64,000 bases of DNA from Caulobacter rhizosphaerae (GTDB taxonomy: Bacteria > Pseudomonadota > Alphaproteobacteria > Caulobacterales > Caulobacteraceae). The stretch is taken from positions 434,001-498,000 of the forward strand of contig NZ_CP048815.1 in NCBI RefSeq assembly GCF_010977555.1. Direction: 5' to 3'. Below the pieces are notes generated by a model. That model did no database searches. It was not told the DNA's origin and saw only the letters and a list, made by a program, of their open reading frames with translations. A program made the position numbers and the translations under genes. This document shows, piece by piece, positions 33,908-43,864 of the stretch (the first letter of the stretch is position 1; every line of letters begins with the position of its first letter).

Positions 33908-34085
33908 GGCCGATCGCGCGACATGGGAAATCGCGCGGCTCGCCCAGGCTCCTGTTTCGCGTCGCCTTTGCGGAAAGCCGGTCTCGGCTTTTCCGCGCGA
34001 GGCTTTGGCCCGACCGCCCTCTTCCCTTCGTGCGTTCCGCCGCTACAGTCTGCTCAAAACAGATGTTTGAAGCGGAAGGAACGCC

Positions 34086-35234
34086 ATGGCCCTGGACCTC
34101 GAGACCCGCGAGCAGCTGATCGACACGGTGCGGCGTTTCGTCGCTGAGCGGCTGCGCCCGATCGAGGCCAAGGTCGCCGAGGACGACGCCGTGCCCGCCG
34201 AGATCATCGAGGAGATGAAGGGCCTGGGCCTGTTCGGCCTGTCGATCCCAGAAGCGTTCGGCGGCCTGGGCCTGAACATGGAGGAAGAGTGCCTGGTCGG
34301 CATCGAGTTGGGCCGCGCCTCGCCGGCCTTCCGCTCGGTGTTCGGCACCAATGTCGGCATCGGCAGCCAGGGGCTGGTGATGTTCGGGACCGACGAACAG
34401 AAAGCCAAGTGGCTGCCCGGCGTCGCCTCCGGCGAGATCGTCACCTCGTTCGCCCTGACCGAGGCCGAGGCCGGGTCCGACAGCGCCGCCGTCCAGACCC
34501 GGGCCGTGCTGGACGGCGACGACTATGTGCTGAACGGCAACAAGCGGTTCATCACCAACGCCGGCAAGGCCTCGCTGTTCACGGTGATGGCCCGCACCAA
34601 TCCCGAGGTGAAGGGCGGCTCGGGCGTCTCGGCCTTCCTGGTCCCGCGCGACCTGCCGGGCCTGAGCGTCAGCAAGCCCGAGAAGAAGATGGGCCAGCAG
34701 GGGGCCCATATCCACGACGTGACCTTCGACAATGTCCGCGTGCCGGCCTGGAACCGGCTGGGCGAGGAGGGCGAGGGCTTCAAGGTGGCCATGCAGGTGC
34801 TGGACCGCGGGCGGCTGCACATCGCCGGGGTCTGCGTGGGCGTGGCCGAGCGCCTGCTGGCCGACTGCGTGGCCTATGCCAGCGAGCGCAAGCAGTTCGG
34901 CCAGCCGATCGCCAGCTTCCAGCTGATCCAGGCGATGATCGCCGACAGCAAGACCGAGGCCCTGGCGGCCCGGGCCCTGGTGCTGGAGACCGCCCGCAAG
35001 CGCGACGCCGGCGAGGGCGTGACCCTGGAGGCGGCGGCCGCCAAGCTGTTCGCCTCGGAAATGGTCGGGCGGGTGGCCGACCGGGCGGTGCAGATCTTCG
35101 GCGGGGCCGGCTATGTCGCCGACTACGGCATCGAGCGGCTGTATCGCGACGTGCGGATCTTCCGGATCTACGAGGGCACCAGCCAGATCCAGCAGCTGGT
35201 CATCGCCCGCGAGACGCTGAAGCGGGGCGGGTAG
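34086..35234 (+). CDS. Acyl-CoA dehydrogenase
   Basis: This 382-residue FAD enzyme performs alpha-beta dehydrogenation of acyl-CoA with electrons passing to ETF. FAD-binding motifs FALTEAEAGSDSAAV and KRFITNA-type segments are present, the QIFGGAGYVADYGIERLYRD helix is conserved, and the catalytic base Glu is in IYEGTSQIQ near the C-terminus. Chain-length preference is unknown; the short/branched-chain or medium-chain classes are both possible. The ATG follows GCGGAAGGAAC. No operon partner. Confidence 0.9.
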   Translation: MALDLETREQLIDTVRRFVAERLRPIEAKVAEDDAVPAEIIEEMKGLGLFGLSIPEAFGGLGLNMEEECLVGIELGRASPAFRSVFGTNVGIGSQGLVMFGTDEQKAKWLPGVASGEIVTSFALTEAEAGSDSAAVQTRAVLDGDDYVLNGNKRFITNAGKASLFTVMARTNPEVKGGSGVSAFLVPRDLPGLSVSKPEKKMGQQGAHIHDVTFDNVRVPAWNRLGEEGEGFKVAMQVLDRGRLHIAGVCVGVAERLLADCVAYASERKQFGQPIASFQLIQAMIADSKTEALAARALVLETARKRDAGEGVTLEAAAAKLFASEMVGRVADRAVQIFGGAGYVADYGIERLYRDVRIFRIYEGTSQIQQLVIARETLKRGG

Positions 35235-35247
35235 GGGATTTGCCGCC

Positions 35248-35273
35248 GGGGACAGGCACATGCGCCTGTCCCC
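35248..35273. repeat. Hairpin GGGGACAGGC/GCCTGTCCCC after acyl-CoA dehydrogenase
   Basis: A 10-bp perfect stem with a 6-nt loop 13 nt past the stop codon. It is of the same GGGGAC...GTCCCC type as the repeats at 29-30 kb. No T-run, so it is an mRNA-end hairpin or a dispersed repeat. Confidence 0.7.
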
Positions 35274-35405
35274 ATTCGGCGCACGACCGCCAAAACGCAA
35301 AACGCCCCCGCCGGCCCCGGGCCGGAACGTCCCCTGTAAGGACGCTCCGGCGGAGCCAGCGGAGGCGTATTAAGATCTCTCCGGGAAGGGAGAGAGCTTT
35401 TAGAC

Positions 35406-35717
35406 TTACGCGCCGCCCGGGAAGCGGAACGGAACCTTCACGGTGCCGGTCTTGGCGCCCATCGGCAGCTTTTCAGCAATGCACATGGCGGCCTTGTCGA
35501 AACCCTTGCCGGCCGCGCTGTTGTCGACGACCTTGCACTCGGTCAGCTTGCCGGCGTCAGCCGTGCATTCCAGCATGACCTGGGCGGCGTCGCGCGTGTT
35601 GGCGAACTGTTGCAGGCAACGGCCCATTTGGTCTTCGAAGCCGCCAGCCGCCGAGGCGGCTTGAGCGACGAAAAAGCTGCCAGCGATTCCCGCGGCAATA
35701 GCGATCGGATATTTCAT
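35406..35717 (-). CDS. Secreted stand-alone TonB-C-terminal-like protein
   Basis: This 103-residue protein has a signal peptide (MKYPIAIAAGIAGSFFVAQAAS, cleavage near ASA). The mature part (about 80 residues) reads like the TonB C-terminal fold: MLECTADAGKLTECKVVDNSAAGKGFDKAAM...GTVKVPFRF, with two Cys close to the strand positions where related proteins have them. It lacks the TM anchor and Pro-rich spacer of real TonB, so it is not an energy transducer by itself. The role is unknown; it could bind periplasmic partners. The ATG at 35717 has AGGAG upstream. Confidence 0.7.
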   Translation of the reverse strand: MKYPIAIAAGIAGSFFVAQAASAAGGFEDQMGRCLQQFANTRDAAQVMLECTADAGKLTECKVVDNSAAGKGFDKAAMCIAEKLPMGAKTGTVKVPFRFPGGA

Positions 35718-36136
35718 CCCGCTGCTCCTAATAGTGTGTCTCGCCCTTCGGACGTCGCGTCGTCCGGACGCCTGAGCTTTTTCGCAGAACCGAGTTAAAA
35801 TATTCTGAGTCACCGGAAGATAGTTTTATTCATTTATCGGTAACCACGCTTACTTGGCGAATACGCCAGTTTCACTTGAAACTACACTCAGAATCCACCG
35901 TCGACGACTCGACCCTTGCATGGGCGTGACTCACGCGCGCGCCCGGTCCTTAAATTCCAGGAAATTCCAGGGCGGGCGGACGAGAGCTTTGCGCAGCGCG
36001 GAATTTCAGGGGTGCGACACGCCCTGCGGCACAGGCTCTTAACCAAAGTCAGGAACTATTAGGAATATGCCGTGATGATCGCCCTCGACGTTGGTGATCC
36101 GTGCGCACGGAAACACCGCTAGAGGGGACCTATCCG
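35718..36136. other. 419-nt intergenic region between divergent genes
   Basis: No gene is supported here. The part near 35780-35900 is clearly AT-richer than the window (TTAAAATATT, TTTTATTCATTTA) and probably holds the promoters of the TonB-C-like gene and, further right, of mcpA. A TTAACC word at 36039-36044 is one half of a CtrA site, but without a partner TTAA at the right distance I do not call it. TGGCG-AATA-CGCCA makes a small hairpin near 35856-35869, and AATTCCAGGAAATTCCAGG is a short direct repeat near 35953-35971. Confidence 0.5.
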
Positions 36137-38113
36137 ATGAAGCGTTTTCGGCTCGTCGATCTTCCGTTGATCATCAAAATCGGCTTCGCGCCGGCTTTCG
36201 CGCTTTTGATGCTGGCCCTGATGGCCGGCGGCGCGATCGTCGTGCAGAAGAGCCAGTCCGCCGCGCTCAAGCAGGTCGTCGAGAACGACATGCGCGAGAA
36301 CATGGAGATCCAGACGATCTCCAAGCGGATTTCCAACATCAACGGCGAACTGTTCACCGTGATGACCCACAAGGCCGGGAACATCGAGGTCGACAAGAAC
36401 GACGCCCGCATGGCGGCGATCCTGACCGAAACCGACGCGATCAAGAAGGACCTGACCGCTCTGAAGGGCAAGCTGCCCAAGGAAGAGCAGGGCAAGATCG
36501 TCGAGCTGATCAAGTCGCTCGACGAATGCCGCAGCGCCATCGACACGGTCAGCGGGATGATCGGGGTCGACTTCAACATGGCCGCCGGCTTCATCGCCCC
36601 GTTCGAAGAGCAGTACGCCAAGATGACCGCCCAGCTGGACGGCGTCGTGACGTCCGCCAACACCCGCATCGCCACCGAGACGGCGAAGAAGCAGGCTGAG
36701 GCCAATGCGGCGATGAGCGCCACGATCGTCCTGTCGCTGATCACGCTGTGCGCGGTCGCCGGCCTGGCCTTCATGACCGTGATGACCACCCGCAAGTCGA
36801 TCGGCGACATCGCCGGCGCCACCGAGAAGCTGTCGAAGGGCGACAATACGATCGACCTGGAGAAGATGACCCGCGGCGACGAGCTGGGCGCCATCGTCCG
36901 CTCGCTGAAGGTCTTCCGCGACAATCAGCTGCACCTGGAGCAGATGCGCGCCGAGCAGGAGAAGTCGGCCGCCCTGACCGCCGACGAGCGCCGCGCCAAG
37001 GAAGAGGCCGCCGCCGCCGCCGCCCGCGAGAACGCCCTGGTGGTGTCGTCGCTGGCCGACGCGCTGGAGCACCTGGCCAAGGGCGACCTGACCTACCGCG
37101 TCCAGGCCGACTTCCCGGGCGACTACCGCAAGCTGAAGGACGACTTCAACGCCGCCATCACCCAGCTGCAGGAAACCATCAAGGTCATCGCGGCCTCGAC
37201 GGACGGCCTGCGCACCGGCGCCGACGAGATCGCCCACGCCTCGGACGACCTGTCGCGCCGCACCGAGCAGCAGGCCGCCTCGCTGGAAGAGACCGCCGCC
37301 GCCCTGGACGAGCTGACCGCCACGGTGCGCCGCACCGCCAGCGGCGCCAAGCAGGCCTCGGAAGTGGTCTCCAGCACCCGGGGCGAAGCCACTCATTCGG
37401 GCCAGGTCGTGCACGAGGCCGTCTCGGCCATGGGCGCCATCGAGGACTCGTCCAAGCAGATCAACCAGATCATCGGCGTCATCGACGAGATCGCCTTCCA
37501 GACCAACCTGCTGGCCCTGAACGCCGGCGTCGAAGCGGCGCGCGCCGGTGACGCCGGTCGAGGTTTCGCGGTCGTGGCGCAGGAAGTGCGGGCCCTGGCC
37601 CAGCGCTCGGCCGAAGCCGCCAAGGAGATCAAGACGCTGATCTCGTCCTCCACCCAGCAGGTCAGCCAGGGCGTGAGCCTGGTCGGCCAGACGGGCGAGG
37701 CCCTGCAGCGGATCGTCACCAAGGTCGGCGAGATCGACGCCCTGGTCACCGAGATCGCCGCCTCGGCCGCCGAGCAGGCCACCGGCCTGAACGAGGTCAA
37801 CACCGCCGTCAACCAGATGGACCAGGTGACCCAGCAGAACGCCGCCATGGTCGAGCAGTCGACCGCCGCCACCCACTCGCTGAAGGGCGAGACCGGCGAG
37901 CTGGTGCGTCTGATCGGCCGCTTCCGGGTCGGCGACGGCCGCCAGCAGGCCACGTCCTACGAGCGTCCGCAGGTCGCCGACGCCGCCCACCACGCCCCCG
38001 CCGCCAATCCGGTGGCTGAGCAACGCGCCCGCCTCAACGCCTTCGCCCGTCCTGGACGCGGCGGGGCGGCGACCGCGGCCGCCCCGGCCAGCGACGGCTG
38101 GGAGGAGTTCTGA
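36137..38113 (+). CDS. mcpA: Methyl-accepting chemotaxis protein McpA
   Basis: This 658-residue transmembrane receptor has TM1 at about residues 12-36, a periplasmic helical sensor of about 155 residues, TM2 at about 193-217, two HAMP-like stretches, and the cytoplasmic signalling tip DEIAFQTNLLALNAGVEAAR with flanking methylation helices. It ends GWEEF, which fits the x-[aromatic]-x-x-[aromatic] pentapeptide that tethers CheR/CheB. The start at 36137 has GAGGGG upstream. It opens a twelve-gene chemotaxis operon; its stop overlaps the next start by 1 nt. Confidence 0.93.
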   Translation: MKRFRLVDLPLIIKIGFAPAFALLMLALMAGGAIVVQKSQSAALKQVVENDMRENMEIQTISKRISNINGELFTVMTHKAGNIEVDKNDARMAAILTETDAIKKDLTALKGKLPKEEQGKIVELIKSLDECRSAIDTVSGMIGVDFNMAAGFIAPFEEQYAKMTAQLDGVVTSANTRIATETAKKQAEANAAMSATIVLSLITLCAVAGLAFMTVMTTRKSIGDIAGATEKLSKGDNTIDLEKMTRGDELGAIVRSLKVFRDNQLHLEQMRAEQEKSAALTADERRAKEEAAAAAARENALVVSSLADALEHLAKGDLTYRVQADFPGDYRKLKDDFNAAITQLQETIKVIAASTDGLRTGADEIAHASDDLSRRTEQQAASLEETAAALDELTATVRRTASGAKQASEVVSSTRGEATHSGQVVHEAVSAMGAIEDSSKQINQIIGVIDEIAFQTNLLALNAGVEAARAGDAGRGFAVVAQEVRALAQRSAEAAKEIKTLISSSTQQVSQGVSLVGQTGEALQRIVTKVGEIDALVTEIAASAAEQATGLNEVNTAVNQMDQVTQQNAAMVEQSTAATHSLKGETGELVRLIGRFRVGDGRQQATSYERPQVADAAHHAPAANPVAEQRARLNAFARPGRGGAATAAAPASDGWEEF

Positions 38114-38400
38114 TGTCGACAGCGATCGCTTTGCCCGAAACCCTTGATCTGAAGGCTTCGGGACCGCTCAAGCAGGCGTTCGTCGAACGCCGCGGCCAGG
38201 ACATCGAGGTCCATGCCGACCAGGTGCGCCGCCTCGGCGGGCTGTGCCTGCAGGTCCTGCTGGCCGCCCGCAAGGCCTGGGCCGAGGACGGCAAGCCTTT
38301 TTCGATCACCGCGCCTTCCGAGGCGTTCGTGGAAACCATCCGTCTTTTCGGGGCCGAAGGGGCTCTGTTTCAGGCCGAAATCCAAGGAGCTGCATCGTGA
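38113..38400 (+). CDS. cheX: STAS-domain protein of the chemotaxis operon
   Basis: This 95-residue protein has the sigma-factor-antagonist (STAS) fold. The site that in SpoIIAA-like proteins reads D-S-S-G reads R-L-G-G here (after the strand EVHADQV), so the usual phosphorylatable Ser is absent. In C. crescentus the gene at this position is named cheX, unrelated to the CheX phosphatase. It overlaps mcpA by 1 nt and cheY by 4 nt, implying translational coupling. Its role in chemotaxis is unresolved. Confidence 0.8.
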   Translation: MSTAIALPETLDLKASGPLKQAFVERRGQDIEVHADQVRRLGGLCLQVLLAARKAWAEDGKPFSITAPSEAFVETIRLFGAEGALFQAEIQGAAS

Positions 38401-38762
38401 CGCGTACTGTCCTCACGGTCGATGACTCGCGTACGATGCGGGACATGCTGCGCATGGCCCTCGCCGGCGCCGGGTTCAACGTCGTCGAAGCCGTCGACGG
38501 CGAACACGGGCTGGAAGTGCTGTCCGCCCATCGCCCCGACGTGATCATCACCGACATCAACATGCCCAAGCTGGACGGCTTCGGTTTCATCGAGGCGGTG
38601 CGGGTCGACGACGACTATCGCGCCATCCCGATCCTGGTGCTGACCACCGAAAGCGACCCCAGCAAGAAGCAGCGGGCCCGCGAGGCCGGCGCCACGGGCT
38701 GGATCGTCAAGCCGTTCAACCCCGAGAAGCTCGTTGAGGCGATCCGCCGCGTCGCGGCCTGA
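38397..38762 (+). CDS. cheYI: Chemotaxis response regulator CheY (first of three)
   Basis: This 121-residue single receiver domain has acidic pair Asp9-Asp10 (TVDDSRTMR), phosphoacceptor Asp53 (VIITDINMPKLDG), Thr/Ser in LVLTTES and Lys in IVKPFNPEKL, all intact. Phosphorylated by CheA, it would bind the flagellar switch or act as a phosphate sink. GTG start at 38397 with AAGGAGC upstream, overlapping the STAS gene by 4 nt. Confidence 0.92.
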   Translation: MTRTVLTVDDSRTMRDMLRMALAGAGFNVVEAVDGEHGLEVLSAHRPDVIITDINMPKLDGFGFIEAVRVDDDYRAIPILVLTTESDPSKKQRAREAGATGWIVKPFNPEKLVEAIRRVAA

Positions 38763-38810
38763 TCGTCCAGGTGCTTTAGGTACTGAAATACCTTTGTAGG
38801 AAGTCGGGGA

Positions 38811-41087
38811 ATGGACGAGCTAGAGGCCATCAAGGTCACCTTCTTTCAGGAATGCGAGGAACTGCTCGCCGATCTTGAAGGCGGGCTCTTGGCCATGCAG
38901 GACGGCAACGACGATGGCGACACCGTCAACGCCGTCTTCCGGGCCGTGCACTCGATCAAGGGCGGCGCCGGCGCCTTCGGCCTGGAACCGCTGGTGCGCT
39001 TCGCCCACGTGTTCGAGACCCTGCTGGACGCCTTGCGGTCGAACGAGATCCCGGGCACGCCGGACCTGACGGCCCTGCTGCTGCGCGCCTCGGACGTGCT
39101 GGCCGACCATGTCAGCGCCGCTCGCGGCCTGGGCGTGGTCGACATGGACGCCTCGGCCGCCATGGCCGCCGAACTGAAGGCTGTCACCGACCCCGCCGCC
39201 GCGCCTGTTCCGGCCGCCGCCGCGCCGGTGGTCGAGACTCCTCGGTACGTCGACGCCGCCCCGATCGTGGTCGGCGCGGATGACGGGATGGACGACGACG
39301 ACCTGGGCTTCGACTTCCAGCCGATGACCATCACCCTCGACGCCCAGGCCGCCGACGCGGCCGTGCTAGACGGCAATGTCTGGACGGTGTCGATCCGTCC
39401 GAAGTCCGACCTGTACCGCAAGGCCAACGAGACGGCCCTGCTGCTGCGCGAGCTGAGTCGCCTGGGCCCGATCCAGGCGACCCTGGACGACAGCGCCCTG
39501 CCGGCCCTGGAATTCATCGATCCCGAAGCCGCCTACGTCACCTGGAGCGTCCGGCTCGAGACGGACCAGGGCGAGGAGGCCATCCGCGAAGTCTTCGAAT
39601 TCGTCGACGGCGACTGCGACCTGGAGATCACCCGCGGCGAGGCCCCGGTGGCCGAGGTGCTGGCGACCCTGCTGGACGTGGCCGCTCCGACGCCCGCGCC
39701 CGCCGCGATCGAAGTCCCGGTCGAAGCGCCGGTCGTCGCCGCCGCTCCGGTCGTCGAGATCGCCCCGCCGGCCCCTGTCGCCGCGCCGGCTCCGACGCCC
39801 GCCGCCGCTCCGGTCGCCGCCAACGCCCCGGCCGCCCCCGCCGCCAAGCCGGCCCAGATCGACGTCCCCGGTCCGGGCCAGTCGGTGATCCGCGTCGATC
39901 CCGAGCGCATCGACCACCTGATCGACCTGGTCGGCGAGCTGGTCATCAACCAGGCCATGCTGGCCCAACGCGTCGGCGAATACGGCATCGCCCCGTCGTC
40001 GAACCTGGCCATGGGCCTGGATGAGCTGGAGCAGCTTACCCGCCAGATCCAGGACAGCGTGATGGCCATCCGCGCCCAGCCGGTGAAGTCGGTGTTCCAG
40101 CGTATGCCGCGCCTGGTCCGCGAAGTCGCCAACATGACGGGCAAGCAGGCCCGCCTGGTGATGGACGGCGAGAACACCGAGGTCGACAAGACGGTCATCG
40201 AGCGTCTGGCCGATCCGATCACCCACATGCTGCGCAACGCCATCGACCACGGGCTGGAAAGCCCCGAGGAGCGCAAGGCGGCCGGCAAGAATCCCGAAGG
40301 CGTCGTGCGCCTGGCCGCCCTGCATCGCAGCGGCCGGATCGTCATCGAGGTCCAGGACGACGGCAAGGGCATCAACCGCGAGCGGGTGTTGTCGATCGCC
40401 GTCAACAAGGGCCTGATCTCGCCGGACCTGACCCTGACCGACGAGGAGATCGACAACCTGATCTTCCTCCCGGGCTTCTCGACCGCCGACAAGATCTCGG
40501 ACGTCTCGGGCCGCGGCGTCGGCATGGACGTGGTCAAGCGCAGCGTCCAGGCGCTGGGCGGTCGCATCTCGATCTCGTCGCGTCCGGGCCTGGGCTCGAC
40601 CTTCACGCTGAGCCTGCCGCTGACCCTGGCTGTCCTGGACGGCATGGTGGTCGACGTGGCCGGCGAGACCCTGGTCATCCCGCTGGCCTGCATCGTCGAA
40701 AGCCTGCGGCCCAAGGCCGAGGAAATCCGGCCCCTGGGTCCGACCGGTTCGGTCCTGGCCGTGCGTGACAGCTTCGTGCCGCTGATCGACGTGGGCCTGA
40801 CCCTGAACTATCGCAGCAAGTCGCCGTCGGCGACCGAGGGCGTGGTGCTGCTGGTCGAGGGCGAGGACGGCTCGCGCGCCGCCCTGGTGGCCGACGCCAT
40901 CCACGGCCAGCGCCAGGTGGTCATCAAGTCGCTGGAACAGAACTACCAGCAGGTCGAGGGCGTCGCCGCCGCGACCATCCTGGGCGACGGCCGGGTGGCC
41001 CTGATCCTCGACGTCGACGCGGTGATCAACCTGCGTCGCCGCAGCCCGCCGCCCGCCGTCGATCCCAGCCTCATCGCCGCGGAATAG
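38811..41087 (+). CDS. cheA: Chemotaxis histidine kinase CheA
   Basis: This 758-residue cytoplasmic kinase has P1 (HPt) with phospho-His47 in [12 protein letters not shown], a central P2 region followed by a long Ala/Pro/Val linker (about residues 290-350), P3 dimerisation, and a P4 kinase core (N box [14 protein letters not shown]1 DDGKGI, G2 GRGVGMDVV). The last part is the P5 CheW-like domain. McpA clusters recruit it through CheW. A 48-nt gap precedes it, the largest in the operon. Confidence 0.95.
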   Translation: MDELEAIKVTFFQECEELLADLEGGLLAMQDGNDDGDTVNAVFRAVHSIKGGAGAFGLEPLVRFAHVFETLLDALRSNEIPGTPDLTALLLRASDVLADHVSAARGLGVVDMDASAAMAAELKAVTDPAAAPVPAAAAPVVETPRYVDAAPIVVGADDGMDDDDLGFDFQPMTITLDAQAADAAVLDGNVWTVSIRPKSDLYRKANETALLLRELSRLGPIQATLDDSALPALEFIDPEAAYVTWSVRLETDQGEEAIREVFEFVDGDCDLEITRGEAPVAEVLATLLDVAAPTPAPAAIEVPVEAPVVAAAPVVEIAPPAPVAAPAPTPAAAPVAANAPAAPAAKPAQIDVPGPGQSVIRVDPERIDHLIDLVGELVINQAMLAQRVGEYGIAPSSNLAMGLDELEQLTRQIQDSVMAIRAQPVKSVFQRMPRLVREVANMTGKQARLVMDGENTEVDKTVIERLADPITHMLRNAIDHGLESPEERKAAGKNPEGVVRLAALHRSGRIVIEVQDDGKGINRERVLSIAVNKGLISPDLTLTDEEIDNLIFLPGFSTADKISDVSGRGVGMDVVKRSVQALGGRISISSRPGLGSTFTLSLPLTLAVLDGMVVDVAGETLVIPLACIVESLRPKAEEIRPLGPTGSVLAVRDSFVPLIDVGLTLNYRSKSPSATEGVVLLVEGEDGSRAALVADAIHGQRQVVIKSLEQNYQQVEGVAAATILGDGRVALILDVDAVINLRRRSPPPAVDPSLIAAE

Positions 41088-41091
41088 CCCG

Positions 41092-41559
41092 ATGACCGAA
41101 CCCAACGCCATCCACAGCAGCGAAACCCGCGAACTGATCTCGTTCCGCGTGGGCGAGCAGGAATACTGCGTGGACATCATGGCCGTCCGCGAGATCCGCG
41201 GCTGGAGCCCGGCCACCACCCTGCCGCAGTCGCCCGCCTACATGCGCGGCGTGATCAACCTGCGCGGCGCGGTCCTGCCGATCATGGACCTGGCCGCCCG
41301 CATCGGCATGCCCACCACCGAGCCGAACGTGCGCAGCGTGTTCATCGTGGTCCAGGCCGGCGACCGCACGGTCGGCCTGCTGGTCGACGCGGTGTCCGAC
41401 ATCCTGTCGATCACCGACGAGATGTGCCAGCCCACCCCGGACATCGCCTGCGAGAACGTCCGCCACTTCGTGCGCGGCATCATTTCCATCGAAGGGCGGA
41501 TGATCAGCGAGATCTCGCTGGACCGCCTGCTCCCCGAGCGCGAGGCCCTGGCCGCCTGA
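41092..41559 (+). CDS. cheW: Chemotaxis coupling protein CheW
   Basis: This 155-residue protein has the CheW-like SH3-pair fold: [22 protein letters not shown] at the N-terminus, [18 protein letters not shown] in the middle (receptor and CheA contact) and [10 protein letters not shown] after it. It joins McpA to CheA. It begins 4 nt after the cheA stop. Confidence 0.95.
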   Translation: MTEPNAIHSSETRELISFRVGEQEYCVDIMAVREIRGWSPATTLPQSPAYMRGVINLRGAVLPIMDLAARIGMPTTEPNVRSVFIVVQAGDRTVGLLVDAVSDILSITDEMCQPTPDIACENVRHFVRGIISIEGRMISEISLDRLLPEREALAA

Positions 41560-41560
41560 T

Positions 41561-42442
41561 ATGACCACACCCTCGACCTCCTTCTCCGATCGCCGCGAGG
41601 CCCTCGTCGACGGCGAGTTCGCCTTCACGGGCGCCGACTTCAAGCGGATCGCCGCCCTGCTGTACGAGCAGGCCGGCATCAGCCTGCCCGACAGCAAGGC
41701 GACCCTGGTCTATTCGCGCCTGGCCAAGCGCCTGCGCACCCTGGGCCTGAAGTCGTTCGCGGAGTACTGCGCGTTCGTCGCCCAGGACGGCAATGTCGAC
41801 GAGCAGCAGCATATGCTCCGGGCCCTGACGACCAACGTCACCCGGTTCTTCCGCGAGCCGCACCATTTCGACGACCTGCGCGCCAACATCCTGGAGCCGA
41901 TGGCCGACAAGGTCCGGGCCGGCGGGCGCCTGCGCCTGTGGTCGGCGGCCTGCTCGTCGGGCCAGGAGCCCTATTCGATGGCCTTCACCGTGCTGTCGGT
42001 GTGGCCGAACGCCGCCGAGCTGGACATCCGGATCCTGGGCACCGACATCGACACCAACGTGCTGGCGACGGGCCGGGCGGCGGTCTACGAGGAGCAGCTC
42101 CTCGAAGGCATCCCCGCCAACATGCGCAGCCAGTATTTCGAGCGCGACGCCAGCGACCGCCGCAGCTTCCGGGTCTGCGAGACGGCCCGCCAGCTGGTGG
42201 CGTTCCGCGAGCTGAACCTGAACGGTCCCAGCTGGCCGATGAAGGGGCCGTTCGACGCCATCTTCTGCCGCAACGTCGTCATCTATTTCGACGAGCCCAC
42301 CCAGGAGCGGGTCTGGCAGCGCTTCGCGCCGCTGGTCGCCCCGGGCGGCAAGCTCTATGTCGGCCATTCCGAACGTGTGGGTGCTTCCATTACCGCTTTC
42401 GAAAGCGCCGGCCTGACCGCCTACCGCAAGGTGGGTCGCTGA
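41561..42442 (+). CDS. cheR: Chemotaxis receptor methyltransferase CheR
   Basis: This 293-residue SAM-dependent enzyme methylates Glu residues of McpA. It has an N-terminal helical domain (about residues 20-95, with [12 protein letters not shown]) and a Rossmann-type C-domain with the SAM motif [16 protein letters not shown] and [10 protein letters not shown]. It stops within the cheB start codon (1-nt overlap). McpA ends in a candidate CheR docking pentapeptide. Confidence 0.95.
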   Translation: MTTPSTSFSDRREALVDGEFAFTGADFKRIAALLYEQAGISLPDSKATLVYSRLAKRLRTLGLKSFAEYCAFVAQDGNVDEQQHMLRALTTNVTRFFREPHHFDDLRANILEPMADKVRAGGRLRLWSAACSSGQEPYSMAFTVLSVWPNAAELDIRILGTDIDTNVLATGRAAVYEEQLLEGIPANMRSQYFERDASDRRSFRVCETARQLVAFRELNLNGPSWPMKGPFDAIFCRNVVIYFDEPTQERVWQRFAPLVAPGGKLYVGHSERVGASITAFESAGLTAYRKVGR

Positions 42443-43470
42443 TGGCCAAGATTCGCGTCCTCGTCGTCGACGACTCCGCCACCATGCGGAGCCTGATCAC
42501 GGCCGCCCTGACCCGTGACCCCGAGATCGAGGTGGTCGGCGCCGCCGGCGACCCGTTCGAGGCCCGGGGCATGATCAAGGCCCTGAACCCCGACGTCGTC
42601 ACCCTCGATATCGAGATGCCGAACATGAACGGCATCGAGTTCCTCGAGAAGATCATGCGCCTGCGGCCGATGCCGGTGGTCATGGTCTCCAGCCTGACCC
42701 AGGCCGGGGCCGAGATGACCCTGCGCGCGCTGGAGCTTGGCGCCGTCGACTGCGTGGGCAAGCCCACCAACGCGACCGGCACCGCCGAGGCCCTGGCCGA
42801 GGTGGCCGACAAGGTCAAGGCCGCGGCTCGAGCCTCGGTGCGGACCAAGGCCGACGCCGCGCCGGCCACGGCCCGCCGCCTAAACTACCTGCCGTCGGGC
42901 GACATCGTGGCGATCGGCTCGTCGACCGGCGGGGTGGAAGCCCTGCTGTCGATCCTCAGCCAGTTCCCCGAGACCGGCCCGCCGACGGTGATCACCCAGC
43001 ACATGCCGGCCACCTTCACGGCCAGCTTCGCCGCCCGCCTCGACCGCGCCAGCGGCGCCCGGGTGCAGGAAGCCGTCGACGGCGCCCTGCTGGAGCCGGG
43101 CAAGGTCTATGTCGCGCCGGGCGGGGCGACCCACCTGGAGGTCGTTCGCTCGGCCGGGCTGCGCTGCCGCCTGGTCCAGGGCGACCCGGTCAGCGGCCAC
43201 CGGCCGTCGGTCGACGTGCTGTTCAACTCGGTGGCCCAGGCGGTCGGCGACAAGGCGGTGGGCGCCATCCTGACGGGCATGGGCCGCGACGGCGCGCAGG
43301 GCCTGCTGGCCATGCGCAAGGCCGGCGCCCGGACGATCGGCCAGGACGAGCAGAGCTGCGTCGTCTACGGCATGCCGCGCACGGCTTTTGAACTCGGCGC
43401 CGTGGAGAAGCAGGTCCCCCTGTCCTCCATGGGCCAAACCATCCTCGATCTGGCCTCCGCGAGGCGATGA
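42442..43470 (+). CDS. cheB: Chemotaxis methylesterase/glutamine deamidase CheB
   Basis: This 342-residue protein has a receiver domain (residues 4-120, phospho-Asp56 in [13 protein letters not shown], Lys in CVGKPT), a linker, and a C-terminal esterase with catalytic Ser in [10 protein letters not shown], His in TQHMP and Asp in [11 protein letters not shown]. It removes methyl groups added by CheR when phosphorylated by CheA. It overlaps cheR by 1 nt. Confidence 0.95.
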   Translation: MAKIRVLVVDDSATMRSLITAALTRDPEIEVVGAAGDPFEARGMIKALNPDVVTLDIEMPNMNGIEFLEKIMRLRPMPVVMVSSLTQAGAEMTLRALELGAVDCVGKPTNATGTAEALAEVADKVKAAARASVRTKADAAPATARRLNYLPSGDIVAIGSSTGGVEALLSILSQFPETGPPTVITQHMPATFTASFAARLDRASGARVQEAVDGALLEPGKVYVAPGGATHLEVVRSAGLRCRLVQGDPVSGHRPSVDVLFNSVAQAVGDKAVGAILTGMGRDGAQGLLAMRKAGARTIGQDEQSCVVYGMPRTAFELGAVEKQVPLSSMGQTILDLASARR

Positions 43471-43474
43471 ACCC

Positions 43475-43864
43475 ATGCCCCAAGCAAGCTCCATTTCCGT
43501 TCTCGTCGTCGATGACCAGCTGACCATGCGGGCGTTGATCCGCAACGCCTTGCAGCAGATCGGCTTCAAGGACATCCGCGAGGCCCCCGACGGCGAGGAG
43601 GCGCTCAAGAACCTCCTGGCCAAGCCGGCCAACCTGGTCATCTCGGACTTCAACATGCCGAAGATGGACGGGCTGGCCCTGCTGCGCGCGGTGCGCTCGC
43701 ACCCGCCGATCCGCCAGACGGCTTTCGTCATGCTGACCGGCCGGGCCGATCGCGAGCTGGTCCAGCGCGCCGTGCAGTTCGGCGTCAACAACTACTGCGT
43801 CAAGCCGTTCACCGTCCAAGGCCTGAAGGAAAAGATCGAACAGGTCTTTGGCCAGCTGACATGA
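43475..43864 (+). CDS. cheYII: Chemotaxis response regulator CheY (second)
   Basis: This 129-residue receiver domain has Asp13-Asp14 (VVDDQLTMR), phosphoacceptor Asp58 ([13 protein letters not shown]), Thr in VMLTGRAD and Lys in CVKPFTVQG, all intact. It resembles the canonical flagellar-switch-binding CheY more closely than the first copy. It starts 4 nt after cheB and overlaps cheD by 4 nt. Confidence 0.92.
   Translation: MPQASSISVLVVDDQLTMRALIRNALQQIGFKDIREAPDGEEALKNLLAKPANLVISDFNMPKMDGLALLRAVRSHPPIRQTAFVMLTGRADRELVQRAVQFGVNNYCVKPFTVQGLKEKIEQVFGQLT

Noticed and set aside
35368..35400. Possible terminator after the acyl-CoA dehydrogenase (CTCTCC/GGAGAG then CTTTTA)
   Set aside because: A 6-bp stem with a short T-run, over 130 nt from the stop codon; too weak to call.
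36039..36044. CtrA half-site TTAACC upstream of mcpA
   Set aside because: A single six-base match with no TTAA partner seven bases on; expected by chance.
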